The notes under the pieces were generated by a model. It did not search any database. It was not told where the DNA came from and saw only the letters and a program-made list of their open reading frames with translations. A DNA stretch of 64,000 nt from Burkholderiales bacterium (lineage in GTDB: Bacteria > Pseudomonadota > Gammaproteobacteria > Burkholderiales > Burkholderiaceae_C): the NCBI GenBank assembly GCA_016213325.1, contig JACRAY010000007.1:156678-220677 (forward strand), given 5' to 3'. The position numbers were made by a program, and so were the translations under genes. This document shows, piece after piece, positions 16,631-24,700 of this stretch (positions within the stretch are counted from its first letter, which is position 1; each line of letters opens with the position of its first letter).

Positions 16631-17653
16631 CTAGTTGTATTCCGCGCGAAGCATCTTCGCCGCCAGCACCATGTTCGCGAGCTTGCCCTGCGCCGAATCG
16701 CGCGGCAGGTACTTCATGCCGCAGTCGGGCGCCAGGATCGCCTGCTGGGGCTCGATGTGCTGCAGGGCCTTGCGGATGCGGCCCGCGATGACTTCGGGCG
16801 ACTCCACGGCGGGGTCGTCGAGGTTCAGGCAGCCCACGAGCACCTGCTTGCCGCCCAGTTCCCTCAGCACGCTCGTGTCCAGGTTCGATTGCGCCGTCTC
16901 GATCGACACCTGCTTGCACTTGCAACCCGCCAGTTCCGGCAGGAAGGAGTAGCCGCTGGGCCGCGAGTGGATGATCGCGGCATAGCCGAAACAGATGTGC
17001 ACGCAGGTCGTTCCCTGCACGCCTTCGAGCGCGCGGTTCAGTGCCGCCAGGCCATACTGGCGCGCCTTCTCGGGACGCGCCTGCATGTAGGGCTCGTCGA
17101 TCTGCACCACGTCGGCACCGGCGGCAAACAGGTCCTTGATCTCGGCGTTCACCGCGTCGGCGTAGTCGGCGGCGGCTTCCTCTTCGCTCTTGTAGAAGTC
17201 GTTCTGCGCCTGCTGCAGCATGGTGAACGGCCCGGGCACCGTGATCTTGGTCATGCGCGTCGTGTGGCGCTTCAGGAACTTCAGGTCCTCCACTTCCACC
17301 GCGTGCCTGCGCCTGATCCGGCCCACGATGCGCGGCACAGGGTTCGGGTGGCCCGAGCGGTCCAGCGCGCTGCCGGGGTTGTCGAGGTCCACGCCTTCCA
17401 GCGCGGTAGCAAAGCGGTTGGAGTAGCTCTCGCGCCGGATCTCGCCGTCGGACACGATGTCGAGCCCCGCCTCTTCCTGGAAGCGGATCGCAAGCAGCGT
17501 CGCGTCGTCCTGCGCCTGCGCGAGGTAGGGCTCGGGGATGCGCCACAGCTCGCGTGCGCGCACGCGCGGCGGGAAGCGGCCGGCGAGCTTGGCGCGGTCG
17601 ATCAGCCATTCGGGCTGGGGGAAGCTGCCGACGATGGTGGTGGGGAACAGCAT
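16631..17653 (-). CDS. Cobalamin-independent methionine-synthase core protein (MetE C-terminal domain only)
   Basis: 340-residue zinc methyltransferase barrel equivalent to the C-terminal half of MetE. Zinc ligands expected in the family are present: His219 and Cys221 (VHICF), Glu252 (SIETA) and Cys311 (DCGMKYL). The N-terminal folate-binding half is absent, as in core-MetE proteins that use other methyl donors. ATG at 17653 is chosen because AAGGAG lies seven bases upstream; an earlier ATG at 17680 lacks this. It is the last gene of the aromatic/ABC operon, 13 bases after livF, so it may handle a methyl group from the imported substrate (inference). Confidence 0.82.
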   Translation of the reverse strand: MLFPTTIVGSFPQPEWLIDRAKLAGRFPPRVRARELWRIPEPYLAQAQDDATLLAIRFQEEAGLDIVSDGEIRRESYSNRFATALEGVDLDNPGSALDRSGHPNPVPRIVGRIRRRHAVEVEDLKFLKRHTTRMTKITVPGPFTMLQQAQNDFYKSEEEAAADYADAVNAEIKDLFAAGADVVQIDEPYMQARPEKARQYGLAALNRALEGVQGTTCVHICFGYAAIIHSRPSGYSFLPELAGCKCKQVSIETAQSNLDTSVLRELGGKQVLVGCLNLDDPAVESPEVIAGRIRKALQHIEPQQAILAPDCGMKYLPRDSAQGKLANMVLAAKMLRAEYN

Positions 17654-17666
17654 GTCGATGTCTCCT

Positions 17667-18374
17667 TCACGAAACGCCAAGATAAGCCTGCCGTATCTCC
17701 GGCCGCTGCATCAATTCGTCGGGCACACCCTCGGCCACGATGCGCCCCAGCTCCAGCACGCACGCACGATGCGACACACGCATCGCCATGTTGACGTTCT
17801 GCTCGACCAGCACGATGGTGATGCCGCTGGCGCTGATCTTGCGGATGGCGGCGAACACGTCGGCCACCACCAGCGGCGACAGCCCGAGCGAGGGCTCGTC
17901 CAGCAGCAGCAGGCGCGGGCGCGCCATCAGCGCCCGGCCGATCGCCACCATCTGCTGCTGGCCGCCCGAGAGTTCGCCGGCCGGCGCCTCGAGCTTGGCC
18001 TTGAGCGCCGGGAACAACGCCAGCACCTGTTCCAGCGAATCGCGGCGATGTGCTCGCGAAGCCGGCAGGTAGCTGCCGATGTCGAGGTTCTCGGCCACCG
18101 ACATGCCGGTGAAAAGCCTGCGGCCTTCCGGCACCAGCGCGATACCGGCCTCGCAGAAGCGGTGCGGCGCCAGCCGCGTGATGTCGCGGCCTTCCATCGT
18201 CATCGTGCCGGCGGACGGCGACAGCAGGCCCGCCATCGTGTTGACCAGCGTCGTCTTGCCCGCACCGTTGGGGCCGACGACGCACAGCAACTCGCCTGGC
18301 TTCACGGCCAGTGACAGCTCCCACAGCGCACGCGCCTGCCCGTACGACACGTCGATGCCATGCAGTTCAAGCAT
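17667..18374 (-). CDS. livF: Branched-chain-type ABC transporter ATPase (LivF-like)
   Basis: 235-residue ABC ATPase of the LivF family: Walker A GPNGAGKTT, signature LSGGQQQ, Walker B LLLLDEPSLGL. Partner of the fused LivM-LivG protein in a hydrophobic-amino-acid-type (HAAT) importer. Its start overlaps the 3' end of the upstream fused gene by eight bases. Gene context (dioxygenase, CoA-transferase) suggests an aromatic or carboxylic acid as substrate rather than leucine. Confidence 0.9.
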   Translation of the reverse strand: MLELHGIDVSYGQARALWELSLAVKPGELLCVVGPNGAGKTTLVNTMAGLLSPSAGTMTMEGRDITRLAPHRFCEAGIALVPEGRRLFTGMSVAENLDIGSYLPASRAHRRDSLEQVLALFPALKAKLEAPAGELSGGQQQMVAIGRALMARPRLLLLDEPSLGLSPLVVADVFAAIRKISASGITIVLVEQNVNMAMRVSHRACVLELGRIVAEGVPDELMQRPEIRQAYLGVS

Positions 18375-20067
18375 GCACCACTCCCAGGTACGCGCTCATC
18401 ACGGCGTCGCTGCGCATCACTTCGCGCGGCGCGCCTTCGGCCAGCATCGCGCCCTGGTCGAACACGACGATGCGGTCGGTGAGCGCCATCACGGCGTCCA
18501 TCACGTGCTCGACGAACACGATGGTGGTGCCCTGGCCGCGGATGCGCTTGATCAGCTCGCAGGCCGACTGGATCTCCGCCGGGGTCAGGCCGCACAGCAC
18601 TTCGTCCAGCAGCAGCAGGCGCGGCCGCGACGCCAGCGCACGGGCGAGCTCGAGGAACTTGCGCTGGTGCAGGTTCAGCTCGCCGGGCAGCGCATTGGCC
18701 TTGTCGGCCAGGCCGGTGAAGTGCAGCCACCTCATCGCTTCGGCGCGGTCCATGCCGCCCGCGTACATGGCGGCCACGGCCACGTTGTCCAGCACGGTCA
18801 TCTGCGAGAAGGGGCGCGGGATCTGGTAGGTGCGCGCGATGCCGGCACGCGCGATGCGGTGCGCGGGCCAGCCCGAGATGTCGCGGCCGTCCAGCAGCAC
18901 TTCGCCGCCGTCGGCGTGGAAATGGCCGCTGACGACGTTGATGAAGGTGGACTTGCCCGAGCCGTTGGGGCCGAGCAGGCCGAGGATCTCGCCCTGGCGG
19001 ACTTCGAGGGTGACGTTGGAGAGGGCTTTCAGGCCGCGGAAGGATTTGGACAGGCCGGTGACTTGAAGCAGGACCGTGCCGCTCGCGCCCCCACCCTGGG
19101 CCTCCCCCAGAGGGGGAGGGGGTTCTTTCGCTGGGAGGGGGGCTGTCCAGCGCCGCAAACCCATGACTCCTAGTGGCATGAACAGGATCCCCACCACCAG
19201 CACCGCCCCGATGACCCCCTTGCCCAGCACCGCGTACTTGCCGCCCGTGAACGCATACAGCAGCCCCGTGATCAGGATCGCCCCCAGCATCGGTCCCGCC
19301 CAGTGCCTGGTGCCGCCGAGGATGCTCATGAGCACCACCGTCAGCGGCACCGTGATGTTGAAGACCTCGCTGGTCGTCACGTACGACACGAAGAGCGCGT
19401 GGATGCCGCCGGCCAGCCCCGCCAGCGCGCAAGAGATCGCCAGCGCGCCCAGCTTCCAGCGGTACGTGGGCACGCCCATCACCTCCGCAGCGTCTTCGTC
19501 GTCGTGGATCGCGAACAGGCCCGTGCCGAACTTCGAATGGCGAACCGCCCACGACACCAGCAGCGTCACCGCGGCGGCCGCCAGCATCATGATGTAGAGG
19601 CTGGACGTCGCCGTCGGCCCGAGCTTGGGCACCGGCACCGCATTGAGGTACACGCCCGGCCCGCCGTCGATGCGCGTGTTGCCGACGATGGTGGCCAGCA
19701 CGAAAGTGACGGCCAGCGTGAGCAGCGCGAACAGTTCGCCGCGCACACCCTTCACGCGGAATGCGACGGCTCCCACGCCCACGCCGATCAGCGCCGCCAC
19801 CAGTGCGGCAATCGGCAGCGTCCACAGGAAGGCCCAGCCGAAGGTGACTGCCAGCGTCGCCGCCGTGTACAGGCCGGCGCCGTGGAACGCCCCGTGGCCG
19901 AACGAGAAGTAGCCCGCGTAGCCGGACAGGATGTTCCACGAGGTCGCCAGCACGACCCAGTAGAAGACGAGGTACAGGAAGGACTGGTAGAACGCCGGCA
20001 GCCCGACGAAGGGCACCAGCGCCAGCAGGGCCGCGCCCGCCACGATCGCAGCCGGCGCGCGCTTCAC
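18367..20067 (-). CDS. Fused ABC permease-ATPase (LivM-LivG fusion)
   Basis: 566-residue chain. Residues 1 to about 315 are a LivM-type permease with several hydrophobic helices; residues about 340-566 are a LivG-type ATPase with Walker A GPNGSGKST and Walker B LLLLDEV. They are joined by a proline/glycine-rich linker (PAKEPPPPLGEAQGGGASG) encoded by a palindromic repeat at 19101-19119. The GTG start at 20065-20067 overlaps the livH stop (GTGA). Fused LivM-LivG proteins are known in this group; the linker origin is notable. Confidence 0.88.
   Translation of the reverse strand: MKRAPAAIVAGAALLALVPFVGLPAFYQSFLYLVFYWVVLATSWNILSGYAGYFSFGHGAFHGAGLYTAATLAVTFGWAFLWTLPIAALVAALIGVGVGAVAFRVKGVRGELFALLTLAVTFVLATIVGNTRIDGGPGVYLNAVPVPKLGPTATSSLYIMMLAAAAVTLLVSWAVRHSKFGTGLFAIHDDEDAAEVMGVPTYRWKLGALAISCALAGLAGGIHALFVSYVTTSEVFNITVPLTVVLMSILGGTRHWAGPMLGAILITGLLYAFTGGKYAVLGKGVIGAVLVVGILFMPLGVMGLRRWTAPLPAKEPPPPLGEAQGGGASGTVLLQVTGLSKSFRGLKALSNVTLEVRQGEILGLLGPNGSGKSTFINVVSGHFHADGGEVLLDGRDISGWPAHRIARAGIARTYQIPRPFSQMTVLDNVAVAAMYAGGMDRAEAMRWLHFTGLADKANALPGELNLHQRKFLELARALASRPRLLLLDEVLCGLTPAEIQSACELIKRIRGQGTTIVFVEHVMDAVMALTDRIVVFDQGAMLAEGAPREVMRSDAVMSAYLGVVHA
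19101..19119. repeat. palindrome CCTCCCCC-AGA-GGGGGAGG inside the livMG linker
   Basis: Perfect 8-base arms around a three-base loop, flanked by further C- and G-rich sequence (19087-19144). It resembles intergenic GC-rich palindromes frequent in Comamonadaceae, but here lies in frame inside a gene and encodes part of the inter-domain linker. Confidence 0.6.
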
Positions 20068-20924
20068 CGCACGCGCCCCGGGCGCACCAGCAGGATGGCG
20101 ATCAGCAGCGTGAACGACACCAGCGGTGCCCACGAGGGCGAGGTCACCGCCATCGTGACCGCTTCGCTCACTCCGATCACGATGCCAGCCACCAGCGGCC
20201 CGAGCGCACTGCCGAGGCCACCCAGCATGACGGCGGCGAACACCACGCCGACCCAGGCGTACATCTGCGACGGGCTGATGCTGGTGGACAGCGCGATGCA
20301 CACGCCCGCTACGCCCGCGAGTGCCGCGCACAGGCCGGCCAGCAGGTAGCCGTTCAATCGCTGGTTGATGCCGAAGGCGGCGGCCACCGGCGCGTCTTCG
20401 GCCGAGGCCCGCAGCGCCTTGCCCAGGTCGGTGTGCTTCAGCACCCACCAGGCCGCAAGCGACACGGCCACCGCGACCAGCAGCGTCAGCACCTCGGGGA
20501 TCGGCAGGAAGAGCGGCCCGGCGCGCAGCTTCATGTCGGCATACGCAGACTCCATCTTGCGCGGGTCGGCCGTCCAGAGGGTCTGCATGACCGATTCGAC
20601 GATGCCCATCACGCCGAACGTGAGCAGCAGCGAGCTGAAGGGCGTGAGCTTGAAGCGGTCGCTCAGCGCATGCAGCCCCGCGCCGAAAGCGAACATCAGC
20701 GGCACGATGGCGAACAGCGTGAGCAGCGGGTCGATGTGCGCCACCACCGTCATCTGGTAGCACAGGTACGCGGAGAGGAAGGCGAAGGCGAAGTGCGCCA
20801 GGTTGATGGTGCGCAGCAGCCCCCAGCTAAGGCCGAGGCCCAGGCCCAGCAGGCCGTACAGCGCGCCGACGAAGATCCCGGAGAGGATCGACTGGGCGAG
20901 CAGCGTCCAGCTGGGCCAGCTCAT
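20064..20924 (-). CDS. livH: Branched-chain-type ABC transporter permease (LivH-like)
   Basis: 286-residue integral membrane permease of the LivH family with about eight hydrophobic helices and the GRALRASAEDAPVAAAFG-like cytoplasmic loop (here GKALRASAEDAPVAAAFG). Start ATG at 20924 lies four bases after the binding-protein stop; an ATG at 20939 would overlap that gene. Forms the channel with the LivM half of the downstream fused protein. Confidence 0.88.
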   Translation of the reverse strand: MSWPSWTLLAQSILSGIFVGALYGLLGLGLGLSWGLLRTINLAHFAFAFLSAYLCYQMTVVAHIDPLLTLFAIVPLMFAFGAGLHALSDRFKLTPFSSLLLTFGVMGIVESVMQTLWTADPRKMESAYADMKLRAGPLFLPIPEVLTLLVAVAVSLAAWWVLKHTDLGKALRASAEDAPVAAAFGINQRLNGYLLAGLCAALAGVAGVCIALSTSISPSQMYAWVGVVFAAVMLGGLGSALGPLVAGIVIGVSEAVTMAVTSPSWAPLVSFTLLIAILLVRPGRVR

Positions 20925-20928
20925 GCCG

Positions 20929-22137
20929 TCACGGCGCAATCATCCGCGCGCCCGGCGCGGCAAACTCGCGCGGCCACACGACCACCCACTTGCCGCCCTG
21001 CACCTGCTTGATGCGCATCAGGTCGTCGCCGTAATTCGACGGGCCGTCGAAGCGCAGCGCGCCCTGGATGGTGTTGACACGGTTCTTCTTCAGGTACTCG
21101 CCGAGCACCTTGTCGTCCAGGCTCTTCGTGGCGACCACCGCCGCTTCCAGGATCTGCCACGCGGTGAACGATGCCGCCGCCTGCGTCTCCACCGAGATGT
21201 CGGGAAAGCCGGCCTTCTGCGCGCGCTCGTGGTAGGTCTTGATGAACTCCGCCGCCATCGGCCGGTTGCTGAAGGGCGGGTGGTCCTCGAAGATCGTCAC
21301 CGACAGCGCGCCGTTGGCTTCGGGCAGCGTCACCAGCGGCCCCGGCGCGGGGTACATGTAGAAGTGCTGCGGCGGCTTGTAGTCGATCTTCTTCATGGCG
21401 TCGAGCAGCAGGTTGCCGTCCAGGCCGATCGCGCCCACCCACACGAAGTCGGGCTTGGCATCCTTCACGCGCGCGGCGATCGGGCCGAAGTCGCGGTTGC
21501 CGAACTCCCATTCGAGGAACAGCACCTCCTGCAGGTTGCGCTTCTTGATGATCTCGCGCGCGCCCATCGACATGAAGTGGATCGAAGGGAATTTGCTGGT
21601 CACCACCGCCACGGTCTTCGGCGGCTTGGGCCCGTTGGCCAGCGCCTCGAACACGCTGTTGGTCACCGTGTTGCCCGGATCGGAGCCGAGCGACCACGCC
21701 GGGAACTGCATGTCGTACTTGGCCAGCGACGGCACGCCCAGCGTGTGGTGCACCAGCACCTTGTTGTAGCGCTGCGCGACGCCCATCGCCGACAGGATGC
21801 CCCCGGTGGCGTACGGGCCCAGCAGCAGGTCGACCTTGTCGTCGGTGACCAGCTGCTCGTACAGCGTGCGCGTGAGGTCGGCCTTGGACTGGTCGTCCTT
21901 CAGCACCCACTGCACCTGCCGGCCCAGCAGGCCGCCGCGCCGATTCAGGCTTTCGACGTAGATCTCGCCCACCAGCTTGTGGACCTGCGCAGTGGCCGAC
22001 AGCGGCCCGGTGAGCGCCAGCGTGCTGCCGATGCGGACCGGCTGGCCCTGCGCCAGTGAAGGAAGCGAAGCGGCCAAGGCTGCCGAGGCGGCGGCGCCCA
22101 GCACGGTGCGGCGATGGATGGAACGGCTATGGCTCAT
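20929..22137 (-). CDS. ABC transporter substrate-binding protein (LivJ-type)
   Basis: 402-residue periplasmic binding protein of the branched-chain amino acid/amide/aromatic acid family. The N-terminus MSHSRSIHRRTVLGAAASAA has a twin-arginine-like signal. The mature part starts VRIGSTLALTGPLSATAQ, typical of type I HAAT binding proteins. It starts inside the stop region of the FMN reductase gene (4-base overlap), confirming operon membership. The neighbours suggest a ring-containing or dicarboxylic ligand (inference). Confidence 0.88.
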   Translation of the reverse strand: MSHSRSIHRRTVLGAAASAALAASLPSLAQGQPVRIGSTLALTGPLSATAQVHKLVGEIYVESLNRRGGLLGRQVQWVLKDDQSKADLTRTLYEQLVTDDKVDLLLGPYATGGILSAMGVAQRYNKVLVHHTLGVPSLAKYDMQFPAWSLGSDPGNTVTNSVFEALANGPKPPKTVAVVTSKFPSIHFMSMGAREIIKKRNLQEVLFLEWEFGNRDFGPIAARVKDAKPDFVWVGAIGLDGNLLLDAMKKIDYKPPQHFYMYPAPGPLVTLPEANGALSVTIFEDHPPFSNRPMAAEFIKTYHERAQKAGFPDISVETQAAASFTAWQILEAAVVATKSLDDKVLGEYLKKNRVNTIQGALRFDGPSNYGDDLMRIKQVQGGKWVVVWPREFAAPGARMIAP

Positions 22138-22694
22138 GGTTGTCTCCTTGGGACGAAGCGCGCGATCCACGCTTCGAAAGTGGCCAGCGCGCCGCGCAGC
22201 AGGTCCTGCGTATCGGCGGCGAGCCGGCCTTCCCCGTCGAACAGCGTGGCTATGCGCGACAGGTAGATCTCGGGGTGCGGCAGGGTGGCGACGTTCACCG
22301 CCGCAAGCACCTGCTTCAAGGCATACGAACCGGCCAGGCCGCCTAGCATGCCGGTGGCCTGCGTGATGACGAAGGCCGGCTTGCGCGCCCACACATTGCT
22401 GGCGGTGGGCTTGGAGCCGATGTCGATTGCATTCTTCAGCCCGCCCGGCACCGAGCGGTTGTATTCCGGCGAGACGAAGAGCAGAGCGTCGCTCGCCAGC
22501 ACCTCGGCGCGCAGGCGCTGCCAGGGTGGCGGCGTTTGAGCTTCGAGGTCGCCGTTGTAGAGCGGCAGGTCGCCGATCGCCAGTTCCCTGAACTGCAAGG
22601 CCCCAGGCGCCAGCGACGGCAGGAGTTCGGCGATGCGCCGGCTGCTCGACTCGCGCCGGAGGCTGCCGATCACCAGTCCCACGTTGTATGTCAT
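22134..22694 (-). CDS. NADPH-dependent FMN reductase
   Basis: 186-residue flavodoxin-fold reductase of the YhdA/ChrR group. The signature segments GSLRRESSSRRIAELL (phosphate loop, residues 10-25) and SPEYNRSVPGGLKNAID (75-91) bind FMN. It can supply reduced flavin to a partner oxygenase or reduce quinones; in this operon a role in reducing quinone or hydroxyquinol intermediates is plausible (inference). ATG overlaps the upstream CoA-transferase stop. Confidence 0.88.
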   Translation of the reverse strand: MTYNVGLVIGSLRRESSSRRIAELLPSLAPGALQFRELAIGDLPLYNGDLEAQTPPPWQRLRAEVLASDALLFVSPEYNRSVPGGLKNAIDIGSKPTASNVWARKPAFVITQATGMLGGLAGSYALKQVLAAVNVATLPHPEIYLSRIATLFDGEGRLAADTQDLLRGALATFEAWIARFVPRRQP

Positions 22695-23815
22695 GCAGAT
22701 GCCTCGATCAGGGCGGCGATTTCCGCGTTGTGCTCACCCAGCGTCGGCGGTGGCCGCACCTGCAGGCTGCGTTCGCCGTCGAAAGACACCGGCGAACGCA
22801 CCGTCCGGAAGTCGCCGGCCGACACCAGCAGCTGCAGGTGCTTCGCCTGCGGGTCTTCCAGTGCCTCGCTGGTGTCGTACATCGGCGCGTGCGGCACGTC
22901 TTCGGCCAGCAGCCGCCGGCACCAGTCGTCGCGCGTGCGCTGCGCGAAGATGCCGCGCAGCAGCGCGATCATGTCTTCCTGGTGGTCGATGCGCGCCTCG
23001 CGCGTGGCGAAGCGCGGGTCCTGGAAGATGTCGGGCCGCTCGATCGCGTTGGCGAGCCCCTGCCAGAACTTCTCGGGCGACGACATGTGCAGCGCCACCC
23101 ACTTGCCGTCGCTGCACGCCATGACGTACGACTGCGACACGCTGGGGCGGCTGTACGGGCCCATGATCTCGCCCGCCGAGTAGTAATGCGTGAAGGCGTC
23201 CAGGTTGAAGTGCGCCATCGCCTCCAGCATCGACACTTCGACCTTGCGGCCCTTGCCGGTGGTGGCGCGTTCCAGCAGCGCACCGAGCACGCCGTAGGCG
23301 GCATAGAAGCCGGTGACCGCATCGGCGATGGCCGGGCCGACCACGCGCGGGTTGGCGGGGTTCACCAGCAGGTTGAGGTAGCCGCTGGCGGCCTGCGCCA
23401 CGGTGTCATACGAAGGACGCTGCGCCGACGGGCCGGTGGGACCGAAGCCGCTGATCGAGCAGTAGACCAGGCGCGGGTTCAGCTCGCGCAACTGCTTCTC
23501 GCCCACGCCCAGGTCCTCGGCCACGCCGGGCCGGAAGTTCTGGATGTACACATCGGCCATGCGCACCAGCGCGTACAGCTTCTCGCGGTCCTTCGCGTCC
23601 TTGGCGTTCAGCTCCACGCTGCGCTTGTTGCGGTTGTAGGTCTGGAAGTGCGGCGAATACAGGCCGCCCTTGAACGCGCGGAACGGGTCACCGGTGCCGG
23701 GCTGCTCCACCTTGATCACGTCGGCGCCCAGGTCGCCCAGCATCATCCCGCAGGCCGGGCCCGTGATGAAGGTGCCCTGCTCGATCACGCGCACGTCCTT
23801 CAGCACCGCGATCAC
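22691..23815 (-). CDS. CaiB/BaiF-type (class III) CoA-transferase
   Basis: 374-residue family III CoA-transferase moving CoA between carboxylic acids. It has the N-terminal VIEQGTFITGPACGMMLGDLGADVIKVE Rossmann-like stretch (given in part; residues about 10-37) and the conserved region GPAIADAVTGFYAAYG, where the catalytic Asp is expected near residue 166. It overlaps both neighbours by four bases, so it is translated with the lyase-like and reductase genes. It probably activates a ring-cleavage-derived acid (inference). Confidence 0.88.
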   Translation of the reverse strand: MIAVLKDVRVIEQGTFITGPACGMMLGDLGADVIKVEQPGTGDPFRAFKGGLYSPHFQTYNRNKRSVELNAKDAKDREKLYALVRMADVYIQNFRPGVAEDLGVGEKQLRELNPRLVYCSISGFGPTGPSAQRPSYDTVAQAASGYLNLLVNPANPRVVGPAIADAVTGFYAAYGVLGALLERATTGKGRKVEVSMLEAMAHFNLDAFTHYYSAGEIMGPYSRPSVSQSYVMACSDGKWVALHMSSPEKFWQGLANAIERPDIFQDPRFATREARIDHQEDMIALLRGIFAQRTRDDWCRRLLAEDVPHAPMYDTSEALEDPQAKHLQLLVSAGDFRTVRSPVSFDGERSLQVRPPPTLGEHNAEIAALIEASA

Positions 23816-24609
23816 TTCTTCGGTCCCCCGTCGTAGACCAGTTCGCGCGTGGCCTGGTACGACAACGCAAAGCCGCTGGGGTCGACGGCCTCCTCGGTCA
23901 GGTGCGCGACCAGGCTTGCGGTGCGCGCAAGGATGGGCACGCCGCGCAACGCGCGCAGCGGGAAGTTGGTGCCCAGCAGCACGGCCGGAATTGCTGCGGA
24001 CACGTTCAGCTTCAAGTCCTTGCCGACGATGCCGGGGATGACTTCTTCCACCACCTCGGCGACCTGCACGTAGCGCAGGCTGGTGCCGGCTTCGCGCGCC
24101 ACTGCAAAGAGCGCCGCCACACGCGGGTCGCGTTCCTTGTGCAACGAATGGCCGTAGCCGGGAATCGGCTGGCCTTTCTCGCGCCAGCGCTGCACCACCG
24201 TGCGCGCGGCTTCGTGGAGGTCACCGCCCTGCTCGTGCACTTCGGTAAAGAGCCGGCCTGCCGTCTCCGACGCGCCCAGGATTACCGAGCCGCAACCCAG
24301 GATGCCCGCAGCCACCGCGCCCTGCAGCGCATCCGGCGCGGCCGCATAAGTCATGCGGCTGGCCTGCACGCTGGGCACCATGCCGTGCTCGGCGATGGCG
24401 ACCAGTGTCGCCTCCAGCACCTTCGAGTCGGCGGGCGTGGGGCGCACGCCGGTGACCAGCAGGCTGAAGTAGTCGACGAAGGAGATCCGCCCGATCAGTT
24501 CGCTGCAAAGGTCTTCGCCGCGCACCGTGATGCTGTGCTCGTCCGACGTGCTGATGGCCGTGCGCGGGACGGTGGACTTGCCGATCTTGTTGACGGAGGC
24601 GCCGCTCAT
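23812..24609 (-). CDS. Citryl-CoA lyase / citrate-synthase-like protein
   Basis: 265 residues, much shorter than citrate synthase (about 430) but matching the C-terminal lyase fold seen in citryl-CoA-lyase proteins. Conserved pieces: LQGAVAAGILGCGSVILG (about 92-109), GYGHSLHKERDP (near 150) with the catalytic-type His, and a C-terminal EEAVDPSGF. Together with the adjacent CoA-transferase it could cleave a tertiary hydroxyacyl-CoA into acetyl-CoA (or a similar unit) plus an oxo acid. The precise substrate is unknown. Confidence 0.8.
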   Translation of the reverse strand: MSGASVNKIGKSTVPRTAISTSDEHSITVRGEDLCSELIGRISFVDYFSLLVTGVRPTPADSKVLEATLVAIAEHGMVPSVQASRMTYAAAPDALQGAVAAGILGCGSVILGASETAGRLFTEVHEQGGDLHEAARTVVQRWREKGQPIPGYGHSLHKERDPRVAALFAVAREAGTSLRYVQVAEVVEEVIPGIVGKDLKLNVSAAIPAVLLGTNFPLRALRGVPILARTASLVAHLTEEAVDPSGFALSYQATRELVYDGGPKK

Positions 24610-24613
24610 GACA

Positions 24614-24694
24614 TGTCATTGCGGGCTTGACCCGCAATCCATGGTGGCGTGTCGACATGCCTGGGTGGATCCCGGGTCAAGCCCGGGATGACAA
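24614..24694. repeat. BIME-like paired palindromes (copy A)
   Basis: Two hairpin units in opposite orientation: ATTGCGGG-CTTGA-CCCGCAAT-type near the left end and CCCGGG-TCAAG-CCCGGG near the right end, with outer ends TGTCAT and ATGACA. The reverse complement of this layout occurs again at 32075-32157. It separates the dioxygenase gene from the lyase gene within the operon. Confidence 0.7.
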
Positions 24695-24700
24695 GGCCAG

